A DNA stretch of 14,747 bases from Xanthobacteraceae bacterium (lineage in GTDB: Bacteria > Pseudomonadota > Alphaproteobacteria > Rhizobiales > Xanthobacteraceae). The stretch lies in NCBI GenBank assembly GCA_030037185.1, contig JASHRR010000751.1, positions 1 to 14,747 on the forward strand. Reading direction: 5' to 3'. Shown one piece after another: positions 7,161-14,632 of this stretch. A program made the translations under genes and the position numbers. Each line of letters begins with the position of its first letter. Positions within the stretch are counted from its first letter, which is position 1. The notes beneath the pieces are model-generated. The model had not been told where the DNA came from, did not search any database, and saw only the letters and a program-made list of their open reading frames with translations.

Positions 7161-7406
7161 AAAATCACACAATTGAATCAGGTGGTTACGGTTTGGTCGT
7201 CGCCTTTTTTCGAGTGTCGCAGATTGCCCGCTTTCATGGCAGCATATCCTCATTTGTTTTCAACGATTGTCTCTGAATGAAGGTATCTTCACGCAACATG
7301 AGCGCGACATGGAAAAGGCCGGTCCATCGCCGGAAGTCGGCCAAATCGCTACTTCGAGCCAGCGAACTAAATCCCGCCATTTCAGCTGCTGATTTTCTGC
7401 AACCAA

Positions 7407-7422
7407 TGTGATCCAGCTCACA
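7407..7422 (+). promoter_or_regulatory. Perfect CRP-type operator (TGTGA-N6-TCACA)
   Basis: TGTGATCCAGCTCACA carries both perfect half-sites of the CRP/FNR-superfamily consensus with the correct 6-nt spacer. Its centre is 69 nt upstream of the start of the small exported protein at 7484, a distance compatible with activation from near -41 or -61. It lies between divergent genes, so the amidohydrolase (start 7055, about 350 nt away) is a less likely target. No clear -35/-10 pair is evident. The cognate regulator is not in the window. Confidence 0.55.
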
Positions 7423-7483
7423 CCATGATCTCCCAACCAGGAGCATTTTCGGCAATGGTCCCACTTTGATTGGGAGGGAGCGA

Positions 7484-7759
7484 ATGCACAAAATTTGCTT
7501 TGCGCTGGCTTTCGCAGCCATGGTGGTTGGCTCAGCATCGGCGCAGGATTACAGCAAGAACTTTGCCGAGTGTGTGAAAGAACTCGGATTACAGCCCGAC
7601 CCGAGTTATACTCACAAAGTTCAGTCCACAGGCCGTGTACTCCGCAGATGGTATTTCCATAGCGAAGCTCAAGCGGCGGTGTTCAACGATTGTGTTGCCC
7701 GTAAAGCGAGTCGGTCAGCCAAACCGGGCGCCAAGGACCAGCCGCCAGTTTCGCGCTGA
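7484..7759 (+). CDS. Small exported two-cysteine protein of unknown function
   Basis: I do not recognise the family. The product has 91 residues. The ATG at 7484 has a good ribosome site, GGGAGGGAG, ending four bases upstream; an in-frame TTG at 7466 lies before that site and is less likely. Residues 1-20 (MHKICFALAFAAMVVGSASA) form a clear Sec signal peptide with cleavage after ASA. The mature 71 residues contain two cysteines (30 and 70), which could form one disulfide in the periplasm. There is an aromatic basic stretch RRWYFHSEAQAAVFNDC (54-70) and a flexible, lysine-rich tail. A perfect CRP-type dyad is 69 nt upstream, which suggests carbon- or redox-linked control. It is followed directly by a strong palindrome at 7768-7791. 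Confidence 0.75.
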   Translation: MHKICFALAFAAMVVGSASAQDYSKNFAECVKELGLQPDPSYTHKVQSTGRVLRRWYFHSEAQAAVFNDCVARKASRSAKPGAKDQPPVSR

Positions 7760-7767
7760 CGGGAGCG

Positions 7768-7791
7768 CATCGCGCCAACAGTTGGCGCATG
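7768..7791. terminator. Strong palindrome after the small exported gene; possible terminator
   Basis: GCGCCAACAGTTGGCGC (7772-7788) is perfectly self-complementary around a central A. The arms extend to CAT/ATG with one bulged C. It begins 9-13 nt after the stop codon at 7757-7759, where a terminator is expected, but no T-run follows on either strand. It could stop transcription by a factor-dependent route, stabilise the mRNA end, or be a protein site. Confidence 0.4.
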
Positions 7792-7956
7792 AGCTCAAGG
7801 CCTGTCAAGCTGCCGGCCTTATTGGCTTGCGCGCAACCGGCGGCAGCCGCTGCAGTTCTCGAACGCCGCTTAGTCCCGCCAACCGTGCGCCGGACAGACC
7901 GGCCGGATTGGCGTTCCTCTACGCGTGGCGAGCCGACGGTGCTCGCGAGGTGACCA

Positions 7957-9738
7957 TCAGTCCGCCAACGTAAACACCCAAAGTGTCGATCCACGGCTCG
8001 GCACAGGGATCTCGGGCGTCAGACTGCGGACGACACGGTTTCCAATCAAACTGAACCCGGTCGGTACGGCTATGTATTGCTTGCCCCCGGCCATATACGT
8101 CATCGGAAAGCCGGCGGGTTGGCCATTGAGCACCTGCTCCCATAATACCTTACCGTTCGCGGCATCGAGCACAGCGAGCCGTCGGTTGGTGTCGCCGCCC
8201 AATACGATGCCGCCGGCCGTCACAAGTAACGAGCTCGACCAATAAGGGCGCCGCTGATGCGACCAAACGGTTTCCAGTTTGCCGAGGTTGACCGCATCGA
8301 CTCGCCCGACCAAGCCGTTGCCGCCCGGGACGTGACGAAATTCGATCCGCCCCCTTCCATAGTCTTCTCCTTCGAACGGCTCCTGCTCAACTGCTCGGTA
8401 ATCCATGCACATATTGTTCAAGGGAACAAATAACGTCAGCGTCCTTGGATCAAAGGCTGTGGCCATCCACAGCTTGCCGCCGTAGAACGACGGGCACACG
8501 AAATACTTTTCGTCGAGCCGCTTGGGAATGAGGCTTTCGTTGAGCGTTACTTTTCCGGACTCTGGGTCGATGTTCTTGAATACATTTTGACGCGTCGTCT
8601 CGCGCGTCCACAGAACTTCGCCAGTGGTCCGGTCGAGTGCCCAGATGATGCCCGGCTTGCCAATGGCGACGAGCGCGGGCCGTTTCCGGCCGCCGGCGTC
8701 AATGTCGACGAGAACCTGTTCGAAGACGTGATCGAGATTCCAATTGTCGCGGGGCAGCATCTGGCGGTACCAAACGATCTTGCCGGTATCTGCGTCAAGC
8801 GCCAGCGTCGAGTCGGTATAGAGCACCGCGCCGTCGCCGGTTCCGCGTACGATCTCGGAATGCGGTATAGGTCCGCCGGTGCCCCAAAACAGTAGATTGC
8901 GTGCAGGATCGTAGCTGCCGCCGGCCCACACCGAGCCGCCATTCCGTTTCTCGGCTGGCAATCCATTCCAAGTCGCACCTTCTGGCGTATCGGGCTGCGC
9001 GATCGTGCGGGTGCGCCATAGCTCCTCGCCGTTTTCCGCATCGAGGGCGACAATGAAGCACCCATAGCGGGTACCAGGATTGGTGCAGCCCGAAATACCG
9101 GCAGCGACCTTGCCTTTTGCGACAAGCGGGCCGCCCGTGAACGTGTAGCCCTCACGATAATCTGCGACCTGCTTGTCCCAAACGGGCTTCCCGGTCCGCG
9201 CGTCAAGCGCCACGATATGTGCATCGGCGGTCGCAACGTACACTTTATCAGCATAGAGCGCGATCGTCGCGCGTGCCCGGTCGAAAAGGTCATTGTGATA
9301 GCCGCCGTCCACTTTGGGCAGTTCGCGCCGATACTCCCACAAGAGGTCGCCAGTGCGCCCGTCGAGAGCGTGAACGACGTTGTGGGGATTGCCGACGAAG
9401 ACGATGCCGTCATGCGCGAGCGGCGCCTCTTCCTGGTAGCCGGGTTCCATATTCCAGGCCCAGGCGAGCTTGAGGCGCCCCACATTTCCTGTGCCAATCT
9501 GGTCAAGAGCGCTGTAGCCCCAGGCGCTGTAATTGCCCCTCACCATCAACCAGTCCTGCGGCCTGGGATTTTGCAGCATTGCATCAGTAACGGGCGTCAG
9601 CTGCTCGACTGCGCTGATTTCGGCCGCCAGGGCTGAATGTCCAGTGAGCGTGGACGTAACGCCAAGCGAGATCGGCGATGTTGCGAGGAGGAATATGGCG
9701 ATGAGGCGCTGAAGCGGTCTGAATTGTGTCATGATCAT
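7957..9738 (-). CDS. PQQ-dependent alcohol dehydrogenase-like quinoprotein with altered active site
   Basis: The 593-residue product has the eight-bladed propeller pattern of periplasmic quinoprotein dehydrogenases, which oxidise alcohols and pass electrons to cytochrome c. A signal peptide covers about residues 1-39 (ending ALAA). Propeller tryptophan-docking repeats include LDARTGKPVW (178-187), LDAENGEELW (232-241), LDADTGKIVW (314-323), LDRTTGEVLW (368-377) and LDAANGKVLW (524-533). Several expected active-site residues are changed by my alignment. WDxD, whose first Asp is the catalytic base, reads WNLD (333-336). The metal-ligand Asn of GTGNP is Gly (GTGGP, 286-290). The ligand Glu after SG is replaced in SGCTN (216-220). 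The vicinal CC pair is absent. It may be a non-enzymatic or differently active homolog. The start at 9738 has no clear ribosome site, and 9732 is an alternative. Confidence 0.88.
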   Translation of the reverse strand: MIMTQFRPLQRLIAIFLLATSPISLGVTSTLTGHSALAAEISAVEQLTPVTDAMLQNPRPQDWLMVRGNYSAWGYSALDQIGTGNVGRLKLAWAWNMEPGYQEEAPLAHDGIVFVGNPHNVVHALDGRTGDLLWEYRRELPKVDGGYHNDLFDRARATIALYADKVYVATADAHIVALDARTGKPVWDKQVADYREGYTFTGGPLVAKGKVAAGISGCTNPGTRYGCFIVALDAENGEELWRTRTIAQPDTPEGATWNGLPAEKRNGGSVWAGGSYDPARNLLFWGTGGPIPHSEIVRGTGDGAVLYTDSTLALDADTGKIVWYRQMLPRDNWNLDHVFEQVLVDIDAGGRKRPALVAIGKPGIIWALDRTTGEVLWTRETTRQNVFKNIDPESGKVTLNESLIPKRLDEKYFVCPSFYGGKLWMATAFDPRTLTLFVPLNNMCMDYRAVEQEPFEGEDYGRGRIEFRHVPGGNGLVGRVDAVNLGKLETVWSHQRRPYWSSSLLVTAGGIVLGGDTNRRLAVLDAANGKVLWEQVLNGQPAGFPMTYMAGGKQYIAVPTGFSLIGNRVVRSLTPEIPVPSRGSTLWVFTLAD

Positions 9739-9822
9739 CAGCAGAGATCATGCGTGTGTGTCGCTTTAATAAATCCCATGTGACGAATTCATGAAGGCTA
9801 CGGAAGACCAAAACGCTATGAC

Positions 9823-9836
9823 GCGGGAACTCCCGC
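9823..9836. promoter_or_regulatory. 14-bp palindrome upstream of the PQQ dehydrogenase
   Basis: GCGGGAACTCCCGC has two 6-bp arms around AC, 85-98 nt upstream of the dehydrogenase start at 9738. The position suits an operator, but a dyad this short and GC-rich arises easily by chance. Confidence 0.25.
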
Positions 9837-10084
9837 AATCGGATTTTGGATCGCGCGCCGGCCTAGTTTGACGACACCGAAACCTCCGCGCGGAAGTCCC
9901 TGCCTTTACGCATGGGGAGGAAACGCGGAGCAAGCGTTGAAACAGACCAAGAACTCCTCTACGTGAAAGCATGAAGCCGGGTCTCCAACTTGACCGCGAA
10001 AGAGCAATCGAAGTTGCTCCTCGATACGCTGTGAGCGCAGCAATGCCGCCTGCAACATGATCTCGCAGCGCGGCTACGAGGCCG

Positions 10085-10625
10085 GCGCTACCCGCAAATA
10101 CGATCTGCAAAGACCTCGGCCTCCATGTTCCCGAACGGCGGCGCGGGCGGGGGCGTGGCACGCCAAGCTACAGACCGCTCGCAAACCAGGTTACCGTCGA
10201 GGCGTTTGTCAAAGGCCTGGCGCTGCAGGCGTGGACGCGCTGCAATTTGCGCGACAGCAGGTGCGCCCCGCTGCGGGTCGATAGCGTGCATCGCTTGGTG
10301 TTCGTGTGGGACGGCGTCGAGGCGCTGCCACGGTGCCGGCACCTCACCGTGCGTCGCGAGGTCGGCTCGCCCACCACACTCAAGTATAGTTTGTCCAACG
10401 CTGCGCCCGACACGCCTACATTGCGTCTCGCCCAGATGCAGGGCCACCGCGATTGGGTGGAGCGCTTCTTCGAAGATGCCAAGGGGGGAGTGCGGCCTTG
10501 GCGATTATCAGGCCCTACTGGCAGGCGTGGCACCACCACGTCACCATGGTGATGCTGGCGATGCTGTTCATTGCCGAGCAACGCATCAGCGCCTCTTTGC
10601 CTTCGGTCGCCTATGGTGATCCAGG
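10085..10625 (+). pseudogene. IS701-type (IS4-like DDE) transposase, C-terminal relic
   Basis: The plus strand translates into the C-terminal half of an IS701-like transposase after frame switching. Frame 2 reads RPLANQVTVEAFVKGLALQA, HLTVRREVGSPTTLKYSLSN, then TLRLAQMQGHRDWVERFFED, where the Glu of WVER is the expected last acidic residue of the DDE triad. At a run of six G (10483-10488) one extra base shifts the frame; ECGLGDYQA continues in frame 3. Near 10515 a second lesion shifts to frame 1, giving YWQAWHHHVTMVMLAMLF, the conserved WHHH..L.MLAMLF segment. The N-terminal half with the first catalytic Asp residues is not recognisable, and no terminal inverted repeats are evident. It lies between the PQQ dehydrogenase and the LolA-like gene. 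Confidence 0.82.
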
Positions 10626-10697
10626 GGAGGGTAGAAAAGACGTTTCTGGCTTTAGATCTGATTTCAGCGTTTCGTGAGGCATCAGAAAAGCGGCCTG

Positions 10698-11423
10698 TCA
10701 TTGGGGCCTGAAGTAGTTGATCGTGAACAGGCCGGGGTCTGGATCGCGTGAGGTATCAAGATTGTAGACCGCAATCATCGTCTCGTACCCGTGCGGATCG
10801 GTCACAGTCCACTCGCGCAACTGCATGTCCTTGGCGGAGAACATGACTACAAGCTGGCTGGTTCCAACCAGGAGCTGCCTTTCCTCAATCGTAACGGTGA
10901 TGAAGGCGTTGTCCTGCGATACCGCAGTTACCTTGGTGTCGCGCGCCAAATCAATTTGATCGGCCAGCAAGTATCGCAGGGGAGTCTGCGACAATGGATG
11001 GAGATCCTGCGTCGCCAGATTACGATCGCGCACGATGACGTAGTAGCCGTCCGCGATGACCTCGATTGGGGTCGGCGGGTCGTATTCAAATCGCACTCTG
11101 CCGGGCTTCTGGAGATAGAATTTTCCCACTGACCGGCTGCCATCTGGACCGATCTGCACGAAATTGCCGGTGAGGCTCTGCAAGGAGGAGAGATAGTTGC
11201 TGGCTCGATCCACGAGGGCACGCTGAGATCCATCGTAAGGAACCGATTCGGGTGGAGGTATGGGAATCGGTCGCCCGGCGGTGTCAGTTGGCATTGGCGA
11301 TTGCGAACGAGCCGCCTGGTTACGGCTCCTAGGGGCCGTCTGCTGGAGCCGAACGCCCTGGGCCGTTAAGGGCGCCGCGATGAGCAGAACGCCCACCAAC
11401 GCCGCGAGACGGGCCGATGTCAT
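10698..11423 (-). CDS. lolA: LolA-like periplasmic outer-membrane lipoprotein carrier
   Basis: LolA proteins carry lipoproteins across the periplasm from the LolCDE transporter to the outer membrane. The 241-residue product starts at 11423 behind GGAGGGG six to ten bases upstream. A signal peptide spans residues 1-21, then a Pro-rich linker (about 43-62, PMPTDTAGRPIPIPPPES) leads to the LolA domain from about residue 68. Family-typical stretches are LTGNFVQIGPDG (84-95), GKFYLQKPGRVRFEYDPP (100-117), VIADGYYVIVRDRNLATQDL (122-141), TPLRYLLADQIDL (147-159) and LREWTVTDPHGYETMIAVYN (202-221). In many rhizobia lolA sits near ftsK; here it stands alone between an IS relic and unrecognised DNA. 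It may be a moved or second copy. The frame is intact. Confidence 0.93.
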   Translation of the reverse strand: MTSARLAALVGVLLIAAPLTAQGVRLQQTAPRSRNQAARSQSPMPTDTAGRPIPIPPPESVPYDGSQRALVDRASNYLSSLQSLTGNFVQIGPDGSRSVGKFYLQKPGRVRFEYDPPTPIEVIADGYYVIVRDRNLATQDLHPLSQTPLRYLLADQIDLARDTKVTAVSQDNAFITVTIEERQLLVGTSQLVVMFSAKDMQLREWTVTDPHGYETMIAVYNLDTSRDPDPGLFTINYFRPQ

Positions 11424-12250
11424 CTTCCCCTCCGAAAAGCCTGTTCACCGCAAACGTCTTTCTACAACGAGATATGATCAAATGCGACTGTCCTCCTTAT
11501 GCATCGTTTCCGCCGCAACTACACGACGGCGCAGAAGGCCGGAATTAAGCCGACCCCCTTCAGTTTTCCGATTGTCCTCTTCGACGGGAACAACCTCCTC
11601 CTGCTGCGCCTGAACTGTGCGAACCTCCGCAAGGAGCTGGTTGAACAGGTCTTTCGTTTCCTGGACACACCTGGGACACCCAAGCGCTGCCGCCAGCGGG
11701 CACGCCGCATTGGCCAGCGGCGTCGGCCGCGCCGGTTCCCGTATGGGGCGAGGCTAAGCACTCTTCACCATCTGAGGGTATTCGACCGTCGTCCGTGTCA
11801 GGATTTGCGTGCGCGAGGCGCTTATCGAATACTGTGAGGAGATTATCCTGCTGAGTTGCGCGGAATGCGGGAATCGCGGGGTTTTCCCGGATGGCCGAGG
11901 CGGGCTGTTGGCCAGGGAGCTCTTGAGGCGGCGGCGGTTCGACCTGCCGGTGCGTTTTTCTGGTCCGGGGCGATCTGGGTAGCCCTTCGCGAAGCCGACA
12001 AACGGATAGGCGCCTGGTGGCTAGCGACGCCTCAGCCCCCTGGGCGCCTCGTTGTTTTGAAACCATCTCCTGTCGCTCGCGTACACAAGCATCGTCCAGC
12101 GCTTGCTGGGGGTAACGCAACCACGCGGCCTTGAGACCGTCTCTACGTATGGTAGCAGCACTCATTGCAGGTAGGCGCGAGGTTTGCAGTTCCGGCGATG
12201 ACGGCCTGGTGGCTCAGAGGTTGGCTATCCGTTGTGTTTGGCGAGTTCCG
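11424..12250. other. Unassigned stretch of about 0.8 kb with possible gene remnants
   Basis: The longest open frame is on the minus strand (11560-12165, 201 residues, Arg/Pro/Gln rich). It has no ribosome site or family motif and is probably not coding. On the minus strand from about 11755 to 11484 another frame, without a start codon, reads CPLAAALGCPRCVQETKDLF followed by LLAEVRTVQAQQEE. That looks more protein-like (a CPRC pair, then a helix) and may be the tail of a lost gene. I cannot name either. Confidence 0.4.
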
Positions 12251-12403
12251 CTAGTCCGTCGGCGTGCTGCCGCCGCCGACATTCTTTTTCGGCTTGCGGG
12301 CCTGTTCGCTGCGAGCGAGCCTTGTACTTTTGTCGGCTGTTGCTGGGATGGTGTCGGGTGTTGCCGGGATGGTTGGCGTGGCGCTAAGCGCGTGCGGCTG
12401 CAT
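12251..12403 (-). CDS. Possible small basic protein, 50 residues
   Basis: A minus-strand ATG at 12403 opens a 50-codon frame that starts MQPHALSATPTIPATPDTIP and ends with a lysine-rich tail (ARKPKKNVGGGSTPTD). It contains an in-frame 21-bp tandem duplication encoding the TIPAT.D repeat. There is no clear ribosome site, although the region upstream of the start is A/T rich as a promoter would be. The frame is short enough to arise by chance; I keep it because the duplication preserves the frame and the tail looks like a basic nucleic-acid-binding end. Confidence 0.2.
   Translation of the reverse strand: MQPHALSATPTIPATPDTIPATADKSTRLARSEQARKPKKNVGGGSTPTD
12332..12373. repeat. Two tandem 21-bp units
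   Basis: Positions 12332-12352 and 12353-12373 are direct repeats that differ at only two bases (GTCGGCTGTTGCTGGGATGG against GTCGGGTGTTGCCGGGATGG, each followed by T). The unit is seven codons, so an overlapping frame would be kept. It is a simple local duplication. Confidence 0.8.
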
Positions 12404-12505
12404 CGTCGATCGAAGCTATAATTTTACGTTAATAATAAATGCATTGATGGAGTTTCCTAAAGTGATTTCATAGGTGCTGCGGCGTTTGGTGCGTGCCCGC
12501 GCATC

Positions 12506-12533
12506 GGGGGCGTAGCCCCCTAGATTAGCTAAT
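12506..12533. other. GC hairpin followed by a 10-bp palindrome, next to the recombinase relic
   Basis: GGGGGC and GCCCCC (12506-12511 and 12515-12520) form a six-pair stem with a GTA loop. Three bases later ATTAGCTAAT (12524-12533) is a perfect palindrome. The pair lies just upstream of the tyrosine recombinase relic. It could be a terminator for either strand, although no T-run is present, or part of an old attachment or control site. Function is not shown. Confidence 0.3.
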
Positions 12534-12545
12534 TGTTTCAATGAA

Positions 12546-12786
12546 TTGCTATCGAAGTTCGTCAATCCTCGAATTCGCCGTGCATCGACGGGAAGGCCTG
12601 AGCAGATGCTGCTGCTGACCATGCACGTCGAGAGATCAGAGTTGAGGGCAGCATCGCGAAACGTCTACCCGCATGCCTGCGGTCACGCCTTGGCGGCCAA
12701 GGGGCGCGACATTGGGGCATCGCAACGTTGAGAACGCCGCCCGGTATATGGAGGGCGTGTCGGGCCGGTTCCGGGCATTTGGGATT
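12546..12786 (+). pseudogene. Tyrosine recombinase (phage-type integrase) C-terminal relic
   Basis: Two frames together recall the catalytic C-terminus of FimB-like tyrosine recombinases. Frame 3 gives NVYPHACGHALAAKGRDIGA, matching HPHMLRHACGYALA.KG.D. The MLRH segment is missing, so the HxxR arginine is lost. Frame 1 then gives LGHRNVENAARYMEGVSGRF, matching LGH.NI..T.RYT, with the histidine of box III and the candidate Tyr nucleophile. About five residues (the segment equivalent to ALQAW) are also missing at the frame change near 12711. The N-terminal DNA-binding part is absent. Frame 1 continues without a stop into the small gene that follows. Confidence 0.75.
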
Positions 12787-12801
12787 AGGAGGGTGAAGCG
12801 A

Positions 12802-12999
12802 TTGGTATTTACAGATGAGCAGCGGCAGCGTCTGAAACGAATCCGGAAGCAGCACCGCGAATTTCACCGCCGCAAACGCCTCGCCGCCCAGTACGACGCC
12901 TTTGCCGCCTCGATGGCCCGCGAACAAGCTGAACTCGAAGCCGAAGCCGCTCGCCGCGGTGTCGATGTCAGCGTGGTCATTCGGGAGAGGCTAGGTTGA
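12802..12999 (+). CDS. Small charged, probably helical protein, 65 residues
   Basis: The function is unknown. AGGAGG at 12787-12792 is spaced nine bases from a TTG at 12802, which I take as the start. A GTG at 12793 directly abuts the ribosome site and is too close. The product begins with a basic helix (about residues 5-28, DEQRQRLKRIRKQHREFHRR), continues with an acidic-alanine helix (about 38-51, MAREQAELEAEAAR) and ends VSVVIRERLG. The heptad-like spacing suggests a coiled coil, perhaps a small DNA- or membrane-associated protein. Without the start choice the frame is continuous with the recombinase relic upstream. The strong ribosome site and clean helical composition favour a real gene. 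Confidence 0.6.
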   Translation: MVFTDEQRQRLKRIRKQHREFHRRKRLAAQYDAFAASMAREQAELEAEAARRGVDVSVVIRERLG

Positions 13000-13153
13000 C
13001 GGGGATTCCGCCACCACTTGTCGGGACATCAATCATGATCGCCAGATGTCCTCACACGCAATATCTCAAATGGGAGATGGATCAAAGTTAGGCACCTGAT
13101 GTATAGAGACGCGTTCCAAGTTAAGAAATGATGATTAATTAGAAACAGTTGCG

Positions 13154-13435
13154 GTGGTTGCAGGCTCTCTACTTGATCGATACAAGGTTATGATTCTAGC
13201 ACCCACGATTGTATTTTCAGTACTACTAGCGGCGGGGGTTGGAGCTGTGCTCGCCTACAGCTTGTGGTCGATCTTTGTGATGGTAGTAGTCCTCGTGATC
13301 GCGGTTCAATTGGGCTATCTGGCTCGAATAGCGGTACGCGGGGTAGCGGAACGCTTCCAGCCAAAGGTAGAACGGACGCGGCTTGCGAAGGCCATAGAGC
13401 GCGAGCGCGAGCAAGCCGAGCATGAGGCTGCATAG
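13154..13435 (+). CDS. Small membrane protein with two predicted transmembrane helices
   Basis: The function is unknown. The frame is 93 residues from GTG at 13154; a stop lies 16 nt upstream, so the only other start is ATG 13190. No good ribosome site is visible. A short N-terminus (SLLDRYK) is followed by two hydrophobic segments, about residues 13-35 (MILAPTIVFSVLLAAGVGAV) and 36-60 (SLWSIFVMVVVLVIAVQLGY). A basic then highly charged tail follows (ERFQPKVERTRLAKAIERER, ending EQAEHEAA), probably cytoplasmic and helical. A decayed second copy lies 160 nt downstream (13591-13745), which supports this being a real, once-duplicated gene. The upstream 120 nt are A/T richer than the surroundings, as expected for a promoter region. 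Confidence 0.65.
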   Translation: MVAGSLLDRYKVMILAPTIVFSVLLAAGVGAVLAYSLWSIFVMVVVLVIAVQLGYLARIAVRGVAERFQPKVERTRLAKAIEREREQAEHEAA

Positions 13436-13590
13436 GAGCTCGCCAGCCTGCCACGTCCATCTCGATTCCAAGAGGTTCGCCCACCTTATGCGTATTTGAC
13501 GTAGCTATCATCGCGATCGGGACGGATCGATTAGCTTCCAGTCAAACATTCCGAGTTCTGGAATCTTGCCAAAGTCAGCAGGGGTGAGCA

Positions 13591-13745
13591 GTGATACTTG
13601 AGTTAGCGACAATCGGTATGCTTACGGCGGTTGCCGGAGGTGGTGCTTACCAACAGCTTTGTGCTCGATTCATCTTATAGTCGATGATCCGGGCTATCTG
13701 ACTCTAATAGCCGCACGACGCGCGGGTAGCCGAATGGATCGGCTG
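13591..13745 (+). pseudogene. Decayed tandem copy of the two-helix membrane protein
   Basis: GTG at 13591 opens VILELATIGMLTAVAGGGA, which aligns with MILAPTIVFSVLLAAGVGA of the intact gene. The frame is cut by TAG at 13678-13680. Further on, GGGCTATCTGACTCTAATAG matches GGGCTATCTGGCTCGAATAG of the intact copy (13311-13330) at 18 of 20 bases, and the similarity continues to about 13735. About 25-30 bases are missing between the two blocks. The copy is therefore truncated and has no reading frame through it. Confidence 0.65.
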
Positions 13746-13931
13746 CGATGCGGAGAGGCGGCCCTTGTTCGGCGCAGTCAGTCGATGCCACGATGGCAGA
13801 ACTCGACCGCATAGCCGGGATCATCATCGCCGCATGGACGTGATCCTAGAATCACGACAACCTTGCGCGTTTCAGGGCGAGCTGCGCCGGAGCCCTTGTT
13901 GGCCGCCATGCTATGGCCAGCGGGTGCGGGT

Positions 13932-14205
13932 TCAATCATGGTTTGGGGATGAAGTGGCGCCCCGCGCATATCGCGTCCGAAGCGCCGCCCGTCCATAAAA
14001 TGGGCCAAGCCGGTCGAGGTGAAACGACTTCGTGATCGAGCCAACCCTGGTTGTCACCTTCAAGCCGGCTTCGGCATCACGAAGCCGTAGGCCGTGACTA
14101 GCGCCACCTCCCCGTTCTGCACCACCGTCATCGCGAGGCCCGGAATCATTCACTCGTCATCGCTTCCATGATGAGACGTTCCAGCCCGGGAATTAAGGCT
14201 GCGAT
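13932..14205 (-). pseudogene. Serine hydrolase (beta-lactamase/PBP-like) N-terminal relic
   Basis: Three minus-strand frames joined in order give the N-terminus of a class C beta-lactamase-like hydrolase. These are ALIPGLERLIMEAMTSE, then MIPGLAMTVVQNGEVALVTA (with YGF next), then LRDAEAGLKVTTRVGSITKS. They match the family pattern LERLI.EAM....IPGLA..VV.DGEVV...GYG.RD.E...P.T...R.GSITK. The SITK box, which holds the serine nucleophile and Lys, is at 14028-14039. At least two frameshifts separate the pieces, and nothing after SITKSF is recognisable; the frame 13778-14044 overlapping its end has no family match. It sits directly downstream of the truncated methyltransferase on the same strand. 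Confidence 0.65.
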
Positions 14206-14212
14206 CGATCCG

Positions 14213-14632
14213 CTATAGGCGACAGATCGGGGTGCCATCGAAAAGATTCCTCGACTGAAGTGAGGGAGACGTCGCCTCTTTCCGCTCAAGCCAGAAGCCC
14301 GGACCGTGATACCATACTTTGTCGATCATCTCCGAGCCGGGATCGCCTCGATGTAAAGCTGCAATTGGGATTTCCGCAAAGCCAGTACCGCGGTCTAAAC
14401 GATCGAACGCCTCCTGAAACCGCTTCGCTGCCTCCTCATCGCGTCCGCCAATGCAAGGGAAAATGCCGACCCCGCCTATCGAAACGGCGTCGAATCGGTT
14501 CCGGTCCCGCGCCGTCGGCAGAACGATACTTTCCGCGCCGTAGTCGGGACACCGGGTCGCCCTCAACAGGAAACCCCACCCATTCTCATTGGTCAGCGGC
14601 ATGAGCAGTCGTCCCCCCGCCTTGACGCTCAC
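14213..14632 (-). pseudogene. Pcm-like SAM-dependent methyltransferase, 5'-truncated
   Basis: This 139-codon frame matches the C-terminal half of protein-L-isoaspartate methyltransferase-like proteins. It shows VKAGGRLLMPLTNENGWGFL at the start (the GGRL..PLT segment after the Rossmann core), then GVGIFPCIGGRDEEAAKRF (the F.PC.GARD segment) and a C-terminal GPGFWLERKE. The N-terminal half with the SAM-binding GxGxG motif is missing. In the same frame a TGA lies about 24 nt before the GTG at 14632, and no family sequence is seen between there and the window edge. It could be a short protein from a GTG start, but it lacks the cofactor site, so a broken gene is more likely. It is unrelated in position to the pcm at 1-381. 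Confidence 0.6.

Noticed and set aside
11560..12165. 201-residue minus-strand frame
   Set aside because: No ribosome site, no motif, and a composition typical of random GC-rich frames.
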